NCBI RefSeq assembly: GCF_900699765.1
Contig: NZ_CAADHO010000003.1
Span: forward strand, 620,001-684,000
Direction: 5' to 3'
DNA from: Desulfoluna butyratoxydans
Lineage (GTDB): Bacteria > Desulfobacterota > Desulfobacteria > Desulfobacterales > Desulfolunaceae
DNA length: 64,000 bases
Numbering within the stretch: the first letter of the stretch is position 1; every line of letters begins with the position of its first letter. The notes under the pieces are model-generated. The model was not told the origin of the DNA. It did no database searches and saw only the letters and a program-made list of their open reading frames with translations. Position numbers and translations under genes: made by a program. This document shows positions 42,752 to 50,833 of the stretch, one piece after another.

Positions 42752-44095
42752 TTATGCGGGGCCGGCCTTTTCAATGATGCGGAAGATGCCTTCGATGGTA
42801 CGGGTTCCCCAGGAGCCTTTTCCGCTGAAGGTGGGCCGCTCCTCGTTGTTGAGCCGCTCAGCCACCTGGGCGGCGGACAACCCTTCCCGGCGTTTCATGC
42901 CGATGATTTCCTTTAAGATAAAATCTTTGTAGGCCTCGGGGTCCGATGGCAGTGGGGCGTGTTCCTCGGCTGCCGCAGGGGCTGTGCGGGCTGCCTGCCG
43001 GGGTTGGCTTGGGGCAGGTTCTGTCTGTTGGGGCGGCGTGTCCACCAGGTCCCAGAGGTTGTCCATCTCCTCGTGGGGGACGCTTGTGGGGGCAGGAGGC
43101 GCCGGTGGTTCATGGGCCGGAGGCTCGTCCGATGTCCAGAGGTCGTCCAGGCCCGTGTCGCTCATGGGCTTTTTGGCGGGCTCCTGCGAAGGCTTTTCGT
43201 CCACCAGGTCCCAGAGGTTGTCCATCTCTTCGGTGGTCTCTGCGGCGGGCGCTTCGTCCACCAGGGCCCAGAGATCGTCAGGCTTCTCTTCGGCGGGGAC
43301 ATCCACCAGGCCCCAGAGGTCATCGGGCTTTTGGTCTTCGGGGGTCTCCACCAGCTCCCAGAGGTTGTCCATCTCCATGACAGGGGATGGCTTTGGCGGC
43401 TCGTCGTTTACGAGGCCCCAGAGGTCGTCCGTGTCTTCGCCGGAAGACGGCTCTTCGGAAAGGGTGTCGGTGTTATCCGGGCAGGGGTGGGGTGTTGTCT
43501 GCTCCGGGCTCTCGGGGCGCTCTCCAGGGGCCTCGGGTGCGGGGGGCATTTCTGCCGTGGGCTTCGGGGTCGGCGGTTCGGGCGAGGGCTGAGGGCCCTG
43601 GCCTGCCGTGGCGGCCAAGGGGATACCGGATGTTTGCAGGGTGCTGAGGATGGCTGCCAGGTTGCGCGATTTCTCCTCTTCCACGGCAATGCGGCGTTCC
43701 ATGGCCGTGGCTTTGCGCTCTTCGGCTTCGGCCAGGCGGCGTTGCTGGATGACCAGCCTTGCCAGGAGAGCCGGTGTGGGGTTGTCGTCGTCCAGGAGGG
43801 CGAGGATGTCGTCATCGTCGTCGTGCCGAAACGCGCTGCGGGAAAAGAGGGGGCCCTTTCCCGCGGCCCGGTTCCTTAAGGCCAGACGGATCTCCTCACG
43901 GGTGAGGCCCGACTCGGTGCATTCGGAAATGTAGGTAAAAAGGTGGATGTCGTCGCGGCTGAGGGTGTCGTCCCTTGCGTCCCCGGTTGCGGAGAGGAAC
44001 TCGCTGTAGATGTGTTTCCACAGGAGAAGGGTGGAAACCCCTGTTCCGAGCTCCTTTGCAGCCTCTTCCACACTGTATCGCTTCTCGTCGGCCAT
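42752..44095 (-). CDS. MerR-like DNA-binding protein with seven DxLWxLV repeats
   Basis: A 447-residue protein in four parts: MerR-like winged helix (about 6-80, 'YSVEEAAKELGTGVSTLLLW'), an acidic DDDDDI patch followed by a coiled coil (about 108-150), a long Pro/Glu-rich disordered linker (155-385), and a C-terminal helix-turn-helix domain (386-447, 'GLSAAQVAERLN', like the DNA-binding part of recombinases). The linker carries seven copies of a short motif (D/M)D(N/D)LW(x)LV(D/E/N), at about 223, 242, 258, 273, 291, 316 and 344. The repeats look like linear protein-binding motifs. GGAGAAGGC precedes ATG 44095. Function unknown; no family name is known to me. Confidence 0.7.
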   Translation of the reverse strand: MADEKRYSVEEAAKELGTGVSTLLLWKHIYSEFLSATGDARDDTLSRDDIHLFTYISECTESGLTREEIRLALRNRAAGKGPLFSRSAFRHDDDDDILALLDDDNPTPALLARLVIQQRRLAEAEERKATAMERRIAVEEEKSRNLAAILSTLQTSGIPLAATAGQGPQPSPEPPTPKPTAEMPPAPEAPGERPESPEQTTPHPCPDNTDTLSEEPSSGEDTDDLWGLVNDEPPKPSPVMEMDNLWELVETPEDQKPDDLWGLVDVPAEEKPDDLWALVDEAPAAETTEEMDNLWDLVDEKPSQEPAKKPMSDTGLDDLWTSDEPPAHEPPAPPAPTSVPHEEMDNLWDLVDTPPQQTEPAPSQPRQAARTAPAAAEEHAPLPSDPEAYKDFILKEIIGMKRREGLSAAQVAERLNNEERPTFSGKGSWGTRTIEGIFRIIEKAGPA

Positions 44096-44212
44096 GCCTT
44101 CTCCGTGGGGTGGCAACTGATGGATTTGCTGATGTCAGGAGATGATCAATCACCCGCCCTAATAGTATCGGCAATTGTATCGGCGCATTTTAGTGTATTT
44201 TGTCCCAAGGTG

Positions 44213-44611
44213 TCAATCGACGGCCCGCTTCTCCGCCCAATGGGTAATCACCAGGTTGAAACCGAAGGCCAGGTCCAGGGCGTCGGCCTCTTCAAGGGTG
44301 AACCAGGCAATCTTCTGGCCCTCGGTGAGGTCCACGGTCTCCGGGTCGAAGTCGGCCCTGGCGGTGAAGACGTATTCCAGGCGGTCCGGGAAGTCGTAGA
44401 CCCCGAAGGGGCGGATGGTCTCGGGGCAGAACCCCAGTTCCTCCATAAGTTCCCGGCGGATGCAGGCCTCCGGTGTTTCCCCTGCCTCCACATGGCCTCC
44501 GGGAAGGTCCCACATATTGGGACAGGGCAGGTGTGGCAGGTCGTCCCTGAGCATGAGCAGTACCTTGTCCCCGGGGTTGATGAGCAGGATACTGGTTCCC
44601 TCTGGTTTCAT
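44213..44611 (-). CDS. NUDIX hydrolase
   Basis: A 132-residue NUDIX-fold pyrophosphohydrolase. The box [24 protein letters not shown] (about 38-61) has the full GX5EX7REUXEEXGU pattern that binds the metal and nucleotide diphosphate. Length is minimal for the domain. ATG 44611 is used; an ATG four codons upstream is possible. Substrate (for example oxidised nucleotide, ADP-ribose) cannot be told. It is divergent from the PilT operon across 244 bp. Confidence 0.9.
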   Translation of the reverse strand: MKPEGTSILLINPGDKVLLMLRDDLPHLPCPNMWDLPGGHVEAGETPEACIRRELMEELGFCPETIRPFGVYDFPDRLEYVFTARADFDPETVDLTEGQKIAWFTLEEADALDLAFGFNLVITHWAEKRAVD

Positions 44612-44654
44612 GTGAATTCCCAATGATAAATAGGTGAAAACAATTGTTTAATAA

Positions 44655-44684
44655 TTGACAATTTTTTTTGATACAGCCTATATT
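44655..44684 (+). promoter_or_regulatory. Promoter of the PilT operon
   Basis: TTGACA at 44655-44660 and TATATT at 44679-44684, 18-nt spacer, in an A/T-rich block about 170 nt before the first gene. Confidence 0.6.
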
Positions 44685-44855
44685 TATAAGGTTTATCGGG
44701 ATATTACAAGATGGAAAAAAAGGGTCAATCTTCACCGTGGTTGAGACGATAAGGGTGGTAGTGGCAACCAAGTGGACCTCTACCGTGAACGGATTGATAA
44801 CCGGGCCGGGCAGTGCGACGGCGCGGCCGGTTCTGCTCGCCAGGAAGGAGCGCGT

Positions 44856-45317
44856 ATGGGCATCTACCCGAAAAAAGACTGTGAAATCACCTTATGCCTT
44901 TCCAACAACAGCCAGCTTGACGGGCTGGTGAATATTGTGGGTCGGGACATCAGGACCTTTCTTTTGGACAACGAGTCCGACATCGTGATGTACGAGGCCG
45001 TCAACGGGGAGGACGAGAGCCGTCGCCCCATGATCGTTCCCAAGAAGCATATCCTCTGGGTGGAGGTGAGGAACGGAGACCTTACCGAGAGAAAGGTGGC
45101 CATCTATCGGAAGATGAAGATGAAGATGACCAACGGCCAGGTGGTGAGCGGAGAGATCGACATCACCGGGTACGACCGCGTCTCCGACTATTTTCTGAAA
45201 AATACGGACATGTTTACCGAGGTGTCCAATGTGGCGGTGGACGGAGAGACCGTCCGCTCCATTGTGTTCGTTTCCACCACCCAGTATCTCTGGGTCATTC
45301 CCGACGAAGACGCGTAA
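44856..45317 (+). CDS. Internally duplicated small beta protein of the PilT operon
   Basis: A 153-residue protein made of two similar halves (about 9-70 and 87-149). Both read as a polar/glycine turn (SNNSQLDG, TNGQVVSG), a strand with an (N/D)I.G.D.R pattern, FLLDNESDI or FLKNTDMF, and a closing strand ILWV or YLWV. The pattern recalls small Sm-like or PilZ-like barrels but I cannot assign a family. No signal or membrane segment. AAGGAG precedes ATG 44856. First gene of an operon with two PilT-type ATPases (gap 19 nt), so it may regulate pilus retraction or bind a nucleotide messenger; this is inference. Confidence 0.65.
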   Translation: MGIYPKKDCEITLCLSNNSQLDGLVNIVGRDIRTFLLDNESDIVMYEAVNGEDESRRPMIVPKKHILWVEVRNGDLTERKVAIYRKMKMKMTNGQVVSGEIDITGYDRVSDYFLKNTDMFTEVSNVAVDGETVRSIVFVSTTQYLWVIPDEDA

Positions 45318-45336
45318 AGGGACCCGGAGGTCTTTC

Positions 45337-46404
45337 ATGGCAGAATTGGATAAGGTGTTTCAGGCCGGGGTCAACCTGCGGGCCTCGGACGTGCATGTGG
45401 TACCGGGAGAGCCCATCATCCTGCGCAAAAAAGGGGGGCTGGTGAAGACCCGCACCCCCAGGCTCACCCCGGACCAGACGCGGCGGCTCATCACCGAGCT
45501 TCTCTCCGAAGAGGAAAAGGGCCGCCTGGCCCGGGACAACCAGCTCGACTTTTCATACGAGATCAAGGGCCTCGGCCGCTTCAGGGGGAGTGCCATGGCC
45601 CACAACCGGGGACTGAGCGCGGCGTTTCGCGTCATTCCCCCTTCCATCCCCTCCCTTTCCGACACCGGGCTTCCCGAGGTGGTGGCCAAGGTTCTGGACC
45701 AGCACCAGGGGCTGATCCTGGTCACCGGCGCCACCGGCATGGGCAAGACCACCACCCTGGCCGCCATGGTGGATTTCATCAACGGGCGCAGGGCCCATCA
45801 CATCCTCACCGTGGAAGACCCCATTGAGTTTGTCCACCCCAAGAAAAAGGGGGTGGTGAACCAGAGGCAGGTGGGCCGCGACACCCACTCTTACCTCAAC
45901 GCCCTGAAGGGGGCCTTGAGGGAGGACCCGGACGTCATCGTCATCGGCGAGCTCCGGGACCTTGAGACCATGTCCCTTGCCATCAGTGCAGCCGAGACCG
46001 GGCACCTTGTCATCGGGACCCTCTCCACCACCAACGCCCCCAAAACCGTGGACCGCATCATCGACTCCTATCCCCCCGGGGAGCAGTCCCAGATCCGGGC
46101 CACCCTGGCCGAGACCCTCAAAGCCGTGGTGACCCAGAAGCTCATCGCCTCGGACACGGAAGACCGCATGCTCATGGCCTCTGAGATCCTCATCGTGAAC
46201 CTGCCGGTGGCGGGCCTGATCCGGGACTCCAAGGTGTTCCAGATTCCCAACCTCATGCAGACGGGCAAGGGCCTGGGCATGAAGCTGATGGATGAGTCGG
46301 TGACCGAGCTTCTGGACCAGGGCCTCATCAGCGTGGAGACGGCCCTGACCCATGTGGAGTCCGAAACCCTGCAGCGAAGGCTCAAGGCCGGGGCGGCAAC
46401 GTGA
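45337..46404 (+). CDS. PilT/PilU-type pilus retraction ATPase (variant)
   Basis: A 355-residue hexameric secretion ATPase of the PilT family. N-terminal PAS-like domain (1-100), then the core: Walker A GATGMGKTTT (about 128-137), Asp box 'LTVEDPIEFVH', Walker B 'VIVIGELRDLETM' (about 200-212). The His box, normally GTLHTNSA, reads GTLSTTNA, lacking the His, and the motor motif AIRNLIRE is replaced by VAGLIRDS. These changes suggest a PilU-like accessory role rather than the main retraction motor. GGAGG precedes ATG 45337. Followed by a more canonical PilT. Confidence 0.9.
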   Translation: MAELDKVFQAGVNLRASDVHVVPGEPIILRKKGGLVKTRTPRLTPDQTRRLITELLSEEEKGRLARDNQLDFSYEIKGLGRFRGSAMAHNRGLSAAFRVIPPSIPSLSDTGLPEVVAKVLDQHQGLILVTGATGMGKTTTLAAMVDFINGRRAHHILTVEDPIEFVHPKKKGVVNQRQVGRDTHSYLNALKGALREDPDVIVIGELRDLETMSLAISAAETGHLVIGTLSTTNAPKTVDRIIDSYPPGEQSQIRATLAETLKAVVTQKLIASDTEDRMLMASEILIVNLPVAGLIRDSKVFQIPNLMQTGKGLGMKLMDESVTELLDQGLISVETALTHVESETLQRRLKAGAAT

Positions 46405-46418
46405 TGAAAGGAGTGACC

Positions 46419-46475
46419 ATGGAACGGATACGGACGGCCGGAGCCGTCGGCAGGAGGGCGTGTGGCGGTTATTGA
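46419..46475 (+). CDS. 18-codon ORF overlapping the pilT start
   Basis: ATG 46419 with an excellent ribosome site (AAAGGAG, 5 nt spacing) opens an 18-residue Arg/Gly-rich ORF that ends at 46475, 13 nt inside pilT in another frame. It may be a leader peptide that couples translation to the GTG start of pilT. Too short to judge as a protein. Confidence 0.35.
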   Translation: MERIRTAGAVGRRACGGY

Positions 46476-47520
46476 TACCTATTTTACTGAGCTGATGGAA
46501 AAAGGGGCCAGCGACCTTCACATGGTGGTGGGGCGCCCGCCCTTGCTTCGATTGAAAGGGGAGCTGGTGGAGACCGGTCACCCGGTCCTGGACCGGGAGC
46601 GGATGACCGAGGTGCTCTTTGAGATCCTTCCCGGAGACAAGCAGAAGGAGTTCGAGGCCAACCTGGATTTGGACATGGCCTATGAACTGGACGGTGTGGG
46701 CCGGTTCCGGTGCAACTTTTTCTATCATCACAACGGGCCCGGCGCGGTGTTCCGGATGATCCCCACCGAGATCCTCACCCTGGAAGACCTCGGCCTGCCC
46801 GAGGTGCTCAAGACCATCGCGGGTTTTCCCAAGGGCCTGGTCCTGGTGACGGGCCCCACGGGCAGCGGCAAATCCACCACCCTTGCGGCCATGATCGACT
46901 ACATCAACAAGAACAGGGAAGCCCACATCATCACCATCGAGGACCCCCTGGAGTTCGTGCACCAGAACCGCCGGTGCATCTTTACCCAGCGGGAGATCGG
47001 CTCCCACGCGTCAAGTTTTGCCGATGCCCTGAAGGTGGCGGGTCGCGAGGACCCGGACATCATCCTGGTGGGGGAGATGCGTGACCGGGAGACCATCAGT
47101 CTGGCCCTGACCTGCGCCGAACTGGGGATCCTGGTGTTCGGCACCCTTCACACCAACAGCGCCTCCAAGACCGTGGACCGCGTGATCAACGCCTTTCCCG
47201 CGGACCAGCAGGAGCAGGTGCGCACCATGTTTTCCGAGTCCTTAAGGGCCGTCATCGCCCAGCAACTCCTCAAAACCGCCGACGGCTCGGGCCGCTGTGC
47301 GGCCAACGAGGTGCTTCTGGGCTCCACCGCCCTTGCCAGTGTTATCCGAAGCGGCAAGATCGCCCAGATCAACTCCATGATCCAGACAGGCACCTCCCAG
47401 GGCATGCAGTCCATGGACCAGCACCTCATGGAGCTGGTGAAGGCCAAGAAGATCACCGGGGCTGCCGCCTACGAAAAGGCCATGGATAAATCCCTTTTCG
47501 AGGCCCTGAAACACGCGTAA
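46462..47520 (+). CDS. pilT: Twitching motility ATPase PilT
   Basis: A 352-residue PilT-family retraction ATPase. Walker A GPTGSGKSTT (about 132-141), Asp box 'ITIEDPLEFVH' (about 163), Walker B 'IILVGEMRDRETI' (about 203-215) and a proper His box GTLHTNSASKTVDR (about 229-242). The AIRNLIRE motor motif reads ASVIRSGK. It powers disassembly of type IV pili from the cytoplasmic face. GTG 46462 is used, with AGGAGG 4 nt upstream. Last gene of a three-gene operon with the variant ATPase and the small duplicated protein; pilin and pilus assembly genes are not in the window. Confidence 0.93.
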   Translation: MAVIDTYFTELMEKGASDLHMVVGRPPLLRLKGELVETGHPVLDRERMTEVLFEILPGDKQKEFEANLDLDMAYELDGVGRFRCNFFYHHNGPGAVFRMIPTEILTLEDLGLPEVLKTIAGFPKGLVLVTGPTGSGKSTTLAAMIDYINKNREAHIITIEDPLEFVHQNRRCIFTQREIGSHASSFADALKVAGREDPDIILVGEMRDRETISLALTCAELGILVFGTLHTNSASKTVDRVINAFPADQQEQVRTMFSESLRAVIAQQLLKTADGSGRCAANEVLLGSTALASVIRSGKIAQINSMIQTGTSQGMQSMDQHLMELVKAKKITGAAAYEKAMDKSLFEALKHA

Positions 47521-47585
47521 GTCTCATACAGCGGCGGTATCCTTAACAGTCTCTGTTATATATCAAACCATCAAGGGCTATATGC

Positions 47586-47622
47586 TTTCGAGGTGGCTCA
47601 CCTTGCCGCCGGAGGCACGCTT
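47586..47622 (+). repeat. Fragment of the palindromic repeat (R6)
   Basis: GCTTTCGAGGTGGCTCACCTTGCCGCCGGAGGC-type block, written here in parts: CGAGGTG-GCT-CACCTTG hairpin then CCGCCGGAGGC. Only the hairpin end of the element is present, between pilT and the phosphodiesterase gene. Confidence 0.6.
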
Positions 47623-47632
47623 TGGGGGAAGG

Positions 47633-48157
47633 CTATTCGTCCCGGAGGGGAAGGTCGAGGTGGTCCACCACCTTGCCCGTGGCCAGGTCCACCAGCTCGA
47701 GGCGGGTGCCCGTGAGCCGGGCAAACCCCTGGTGGCCGCCCCTGGGGCGGGCCGGGGAGCCGGGGTTGAGGAACACCTTGCCCATGAGGGTGTCCAGGCG
47801 GGAGACGTGGGTGTGGCCCTGGACCACGATGTCGTAATCGGTGAGATCCGGCAGGTGGCGATGTCCGTGGGCCAGGAGCAGGGTGGTCCCTTCCCAGGAG
47901 AAGGCGGTGGTGAGGTCTCCCGAGAGGGTGTCCGGGTGGTCGCAGTTTCCGCAGACATACCAGGTGGGGCCGGCAAGGGCCTTGAACTCTTTCAAGATGG
48001 TGTCCGGGTCGTAGTCCGGGTGGCTTTTTCCGTAGACCGTGTCAAAGAGGTCCCCTGCCACGGCCAGGCCGTCGCCGGGTTTGAGCTGGGCCGTGATACG
48101 GCGCCAGGTGGGCAGGTGGCCGTGGATGTCGGCCGTGATGATCAGCTGCTGGGGCAT
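47633..48157 (-). CDS. YfcE-type metallophosphoesterase (second copy)
   Basis: A 174-residue calcineurin-like phosphodiesterase with 'TADIHGH' (8-14), 'AGDLFDT' (about 34-40), 'CGNCDHPD' (about 69-76), 'LAHGHR' (about 94-99) and 'QGHTHV' (about 112-117) metal-binding blocks. It is related to, but clearly different from, the protein at 26007-26579. AGGACCCACC precedes ATG 48157. It lies 54 nt downstream of rsmE on the same strand and is probably co-transcribed with it. Confidence 0.88.
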   Translation of the reverse strand: MPQQLIITADIHGHLPTWRRITAQLKPGDGLAVAGDLFDTVYGKSHPDYDPDTILKEFKALAGPTWYVCGNCDHPDTLSGDLTTAFSWEGTTLLLAHGHRHLPDLTDYDIVVQGHTHVSRLDTLMGKVFLNPGSPARPRGGHQGFARLTGTRLELVDLATGKVVDHLDLPLRDE

Positions 48158-48211
48158 GGTGGGTCCTGTTCTTGGAGTCAGAGAATTGCAAAAAAAAATC
48201 GGGCATCCGGT

Positions 48212-48928
48212 TTACAATGGATACAGCCGTGACAGAAGGGCCGGAATGGCCGATTCCACCCTCAGGATACGCTCTCCCATGGAGACGGCCTGGAACCCTG
48301 CTTCTTTCAGTTTTTCCATTTCATAGGGGATAAACCCTCCTTCCGGTCCCACGGCCAGGGTGACGGGGCCTTTTGCCCGCACGGGGCAGGGCACGGCATC
48401 GTAGGGGTGGGCCGCCAGTTGTTCCGTGCCGCGTGCCATGGCCGGCAGCTCGTCTTCCACAAAGGGCTTGAACCGTTTTTTCAGAAGAATCTCCGGCAGC
48501 CGGGTGTCCTTTGCCTGCTCCAGGCCGAGGACCCGCTGGGCGAGGAGGTTCTCCTCAGCGAGGCGGGGGCTCTGCCAGAAGCTCTTTTCCACGCGGACGG
48601 CGTTGAGCAGGACCAGGCGTTTGACCCCCATGCTGGTGGCGGCGATGATCACCCGGTTAAGGACCTTGGGCCGGGGCAGCGCCAGGATCAGGGTGAGGGG
48701 AAGGGGCGGCGGAGGCGGTGCGTCCAGGGCAACGGCCAGTTCCATGGCGTCTTTGGTCAGGGAGAGGACCGTGCCGGCTCCCAGGCTGCCGTTGAGGCGC
48801 CCCACGGTGAGGGTATCCCCCACCTCGGCCCGGTGGACCTCCCTGACATGGCGAAGGCGTCGCCCGGTGAGTCGTGCTGTACCCGGTTCATGGGTAAAAT
48901 CGTCATCAAAAAGAAGGATCAGGTTCAT
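48212..48928 (-). CDS. rsmE: 16S rRNA (uracil(1498)-N3)-methyltransferase
   Basis: A 238-residue SPOUT methyltransferase that methylates U1498 of 16S rRNA. PUA-like N-terminal domain (about 1-70, 'LTGRRLRHVREVHRAEVGD'), then the knotted catalytic domain with 'LALPRPKVLNRVIIAATSMGVKRLVLL' (about 82-108) and the SAM-binding 'LAVGPEGGFIPYE' (about 192-204) and 'SMGERILRVESAIPALLSRL' end. ATG 48928 starts the conserved domain; the longer frame is rejected. Upstream of the phosphodiesterase gene. Confidence 0.93.
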   Translation of the reverse strand: MNLILLFDDDFTHEPGTARLTGRRLRHVREVHRAEVGDTLTVGRLNGSLGAGTVLSLTKDAMELAVALDAPPPPPLPLTLILALPRPKVLNRVIIAATSMGVKRLVLLNAVRVEKSFWQSPRLAEENLLAQRVLGLEQAKDTRLPEILLKKRFKPFVEDELPAMARGTEQLAAHPYDAVPCPVRAKGPVTLAVGPEGGFIPYEMEKLKEAGFQAVSMGERILRVESAIPALLSRLYPL

Positions 48929-49232
48929 CCGTTGCATTCCATGGGGTCTGTGCCACCCTTGACTGTCCAAAGGGGCGTGTCATGTTTTTCCCTATGTAGC
49001 ACCGATGGTGAGAGCTTGTCGAGGTACCGTGGCCCGGCGGGAACGGTCCCGCGGCCGGAAGCGGGGCCTGCGCCGTCTGGTTTTTTCCTTCAAAGATCCC
49101 GGAGAAGAGCCCGTGGCGGGCAGCGGGGAATGGTGTCGACGCCTTGATTTCAATGGGGTTTGTGCAAGGGCACGTGGGGTGCGGGGAGGGCCCCATGGTT
49201 GTGTGGCGACGTTTTCGGGGGCGGCAATGAGC
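48929..49232. other. Divergent intergenic region rsmE / djlA-like
   Basis: No gene. A G/C-rich inverted area near 49035-49075 (CCGCGGCCGG words) is present but no terminator or riboswitch is recognised. Confidence 0.35.
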
Positions 49233-49260
49233 CTTGACACCCCCTGATTGCGTGTTACTT
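49233..49260 (+). promoter_or_regulatory. Promoter of the DjlA-like gene
   Basis: TTGACA at 49233-49238 and TACTTT at 49255-49260, 16-nt spacer. Confidence 0.45.
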
Positions 49261-49393
49261 TAGACCATTGTGCAGATGTTCTGTGCGGGTGCGTAATCAT
49301 TCGGGGGCCTTCGGGGTTCCCGGCCAGAGGAAAATCAATGGCCCGCTTTGATGCGGCGCCGTGAAGACGAACAAAAGAGGCATAGAGGTTATT

Positions 49394-50149
49394 ATGGGTT
49401 GGCTTGGAAAAGTGGTGGGCGGTGCCATTGGAATGGCCCTGGGCGGTCCGGTGGGTGCGGTTGCCGGGGCGGTGTTCGGACACGCCTTTGACAAAGACGG
49501 CAGTGAACTCAACCGGGACGAGCGTCGGGAACTTTCGGGGAACGAAGAGGCCCAGATGACCTTTTTTGTGGCGGCGTTTTCCATGCTGGCCAAGCTCTCC
49601 AAGGCCGACGGGGTCGTGAGTCGGGATGAGATCGAGTCCATCGACCAGTTCATGACCCAGGACCTCCACCTGAATCGCGAGAGCCGCAACATCGCCATCG
49701 ACATCTTTCGGGAAGCCGTGAACTCCCCTGAACCCTTTGAGGGGTTTGCCCGCCAGTTTTACGCCACGTTCCGGAACCAGCCCCGCCTCCTTGAGGTGAT
49801 GCTGGACGTGATGCTCCGGGTCTCCACGGCCGACGGCCAGTTCAGCCCCCAGGAAGAGGAGCTGATCCTGTCGGCGGTGCACCTGTTCAACTATCCTTCC
49901 GAAGGCTATTTAAAGCTCAAGTCCCGCTACGTGGACCAGAGCGACACCTACCACTCCGTGCTCGGGTGCGATCGGGGAGATTCCGACGACTTTGTGAAAA
50001 AGCAGTACCGGAAGCTGGTCAACGAGTATCACCCGGATAAAATTGCCGCCAAGGGGCTTCCCGATGAATTTACGCACTTTGCAGAAGAGAAGTTCCGCGA
50101 GATTCAGGAAGCCTGGGAGCATGTGAAGAAAGAGCGGGGCATGGCCTGA
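49394..50149 (+). CDS. DjlA-like co-chaperone (TerB-like and J domains)
   Basis: A 251-residue protein. A short Gly-rich membrane segment at the start (about 1-28, 'GWLGKVVGGAIGMALGGP'), a TerB-like helical domain (about 50-165, with two 'KADGVVSRDEIE' / 'TADGQFSPQEEE' acidic metal-site repeats) and a C-terminal J domain (about 185-250) with the HPD signature in YHPDK. DjlA anchors DnaK activity at the inner membrane and is linked to envelope stress. ATG 49394 is preferred over the upstream 49361. TerB-like sequence also occurs in the DUF3141 protein at 52385. Confidence 0.9.
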   Translation: MGWLGKVVGGAIGMALGGPVGAVAGAVFGHAFDKDGSELNRDERRELSGNEEAQMTFFVAAFSMLAKLSKADGVVSRDEIESIDQFMTQDLHLNRESRNIAIDIFREAVNSPEPFEGFARQFYATFRNQPRLLEVMLDVMLRVSTADGQFSPQEEELILSAVHLFNYPSEGYLKLKSRYVDQSDTYHSVLGCDRGDSDDFVKKQYRKLVNEYHPDKIAAKGLPDEFTHFAEEKFREIQEAWEHVKKERGMA

Positions 50150-50228
50150 CGGCCCGTATTTTCTGTGAAGACCGGTATCATAACGGCCCGGCACGGCATG
50201 TGCGGTGGGGGAAAGGAACGTAAAAGGG

Positions 50229-50807
50229 ATGGGCAAAGAGGAGAAACGACAACGGGTGTATGAAGCGGCTCTCCTGCTCTTTTCCCGGTACGGTTTCAAA
50301 AAGACCACCGTGGAGGATATTGGCGATGCCCTGGGCATGACCAAAGGAAACCTCTACCTCTACGCCAAGAGCAAGAAAGACCTCTACGAGTCGGCCGTGG
50401 CCTGGGCCCTTCGCAACTGGCAGCAGAACTCCAGGGAGGCGGCCGACAAGGAGGAGAGTTGCGCGGCCAGGATCTACACCTACTTCATCACCGGGTACCG
50501 CTACCTGGAGTCGGACCCGGTCCTGCGCCACCTGATCCGTCATGATCAGGCCCTCTTCCCCCTGACCGAAGCGGAAGACCGCTTTCAGGAGATCAACCGT
50601 GCTTCGCGGAACATTCTCCAGGCCTACCTCGAAGAGGGTATCGCCACGGGCGAATTCCGTCCTTTTGAGGTTTCCGGGGTCGCGGAACTGCTCTACTCCT
50701 TTTATGTGATGCTGGTGATCAAACGGTATGTCGTGCCCGGCAATATCCCGTCGCAGCGTGACCTGAACACCGCCTTTGATCTCATCTTGAACGGTTTGCT
50801 TGCCTGA
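50229..50807 (+). CDS. TetR/AcrR-family transcriptional regulator
   Basis: A 192-residue TetR regulator. The helix-turn-helix (about 10-55) reads 'ALLLFSRYGFKKTTVEDIGDALGMTKGNLYLYAKSKKDL', canonical for the family; the rest is the ligand-binding helical domain. ATG 50229 fits the domain start; a GTG at 50205 is possible. It lies 26 nt upstream of the clostripain-like gene, so it may regulate or be co-transcribed with it. Ligand unknown. Confidence 0.9.
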   Translation: MGKEEKRQRVYEAALLLFSRYGFKKTTVEDIGDALGMTKGNLYLYAKSKKDLYESAVAWALRNWQQNSREAADKEESCAARIYTYFITGYRYLESDPVLRHLIRHDQALFPLTEAEDRFQEINRASRNILQAYLEEGIATGEFRPFEVSGVAELLYSFYVMLVIKRYVVPGNIPSQRDLNTAFDLILNGLLA

Positions 50808-50833
50808 TTTAAATTCCCTCCGGAGGAACCCTT

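Noticed and set aside
45553..47007. 484-residue open frame antisense to the PilT genes
   Set aside because: Shadow frame; no ribosome site and low-complexity Gly/His/Val composition.
49005..49247. 80-residue Arg-rich ORF upstream of the DjlA-like gene
   Set aside because: No ribosome site, GC-biased composition and overlap with the promoter region.
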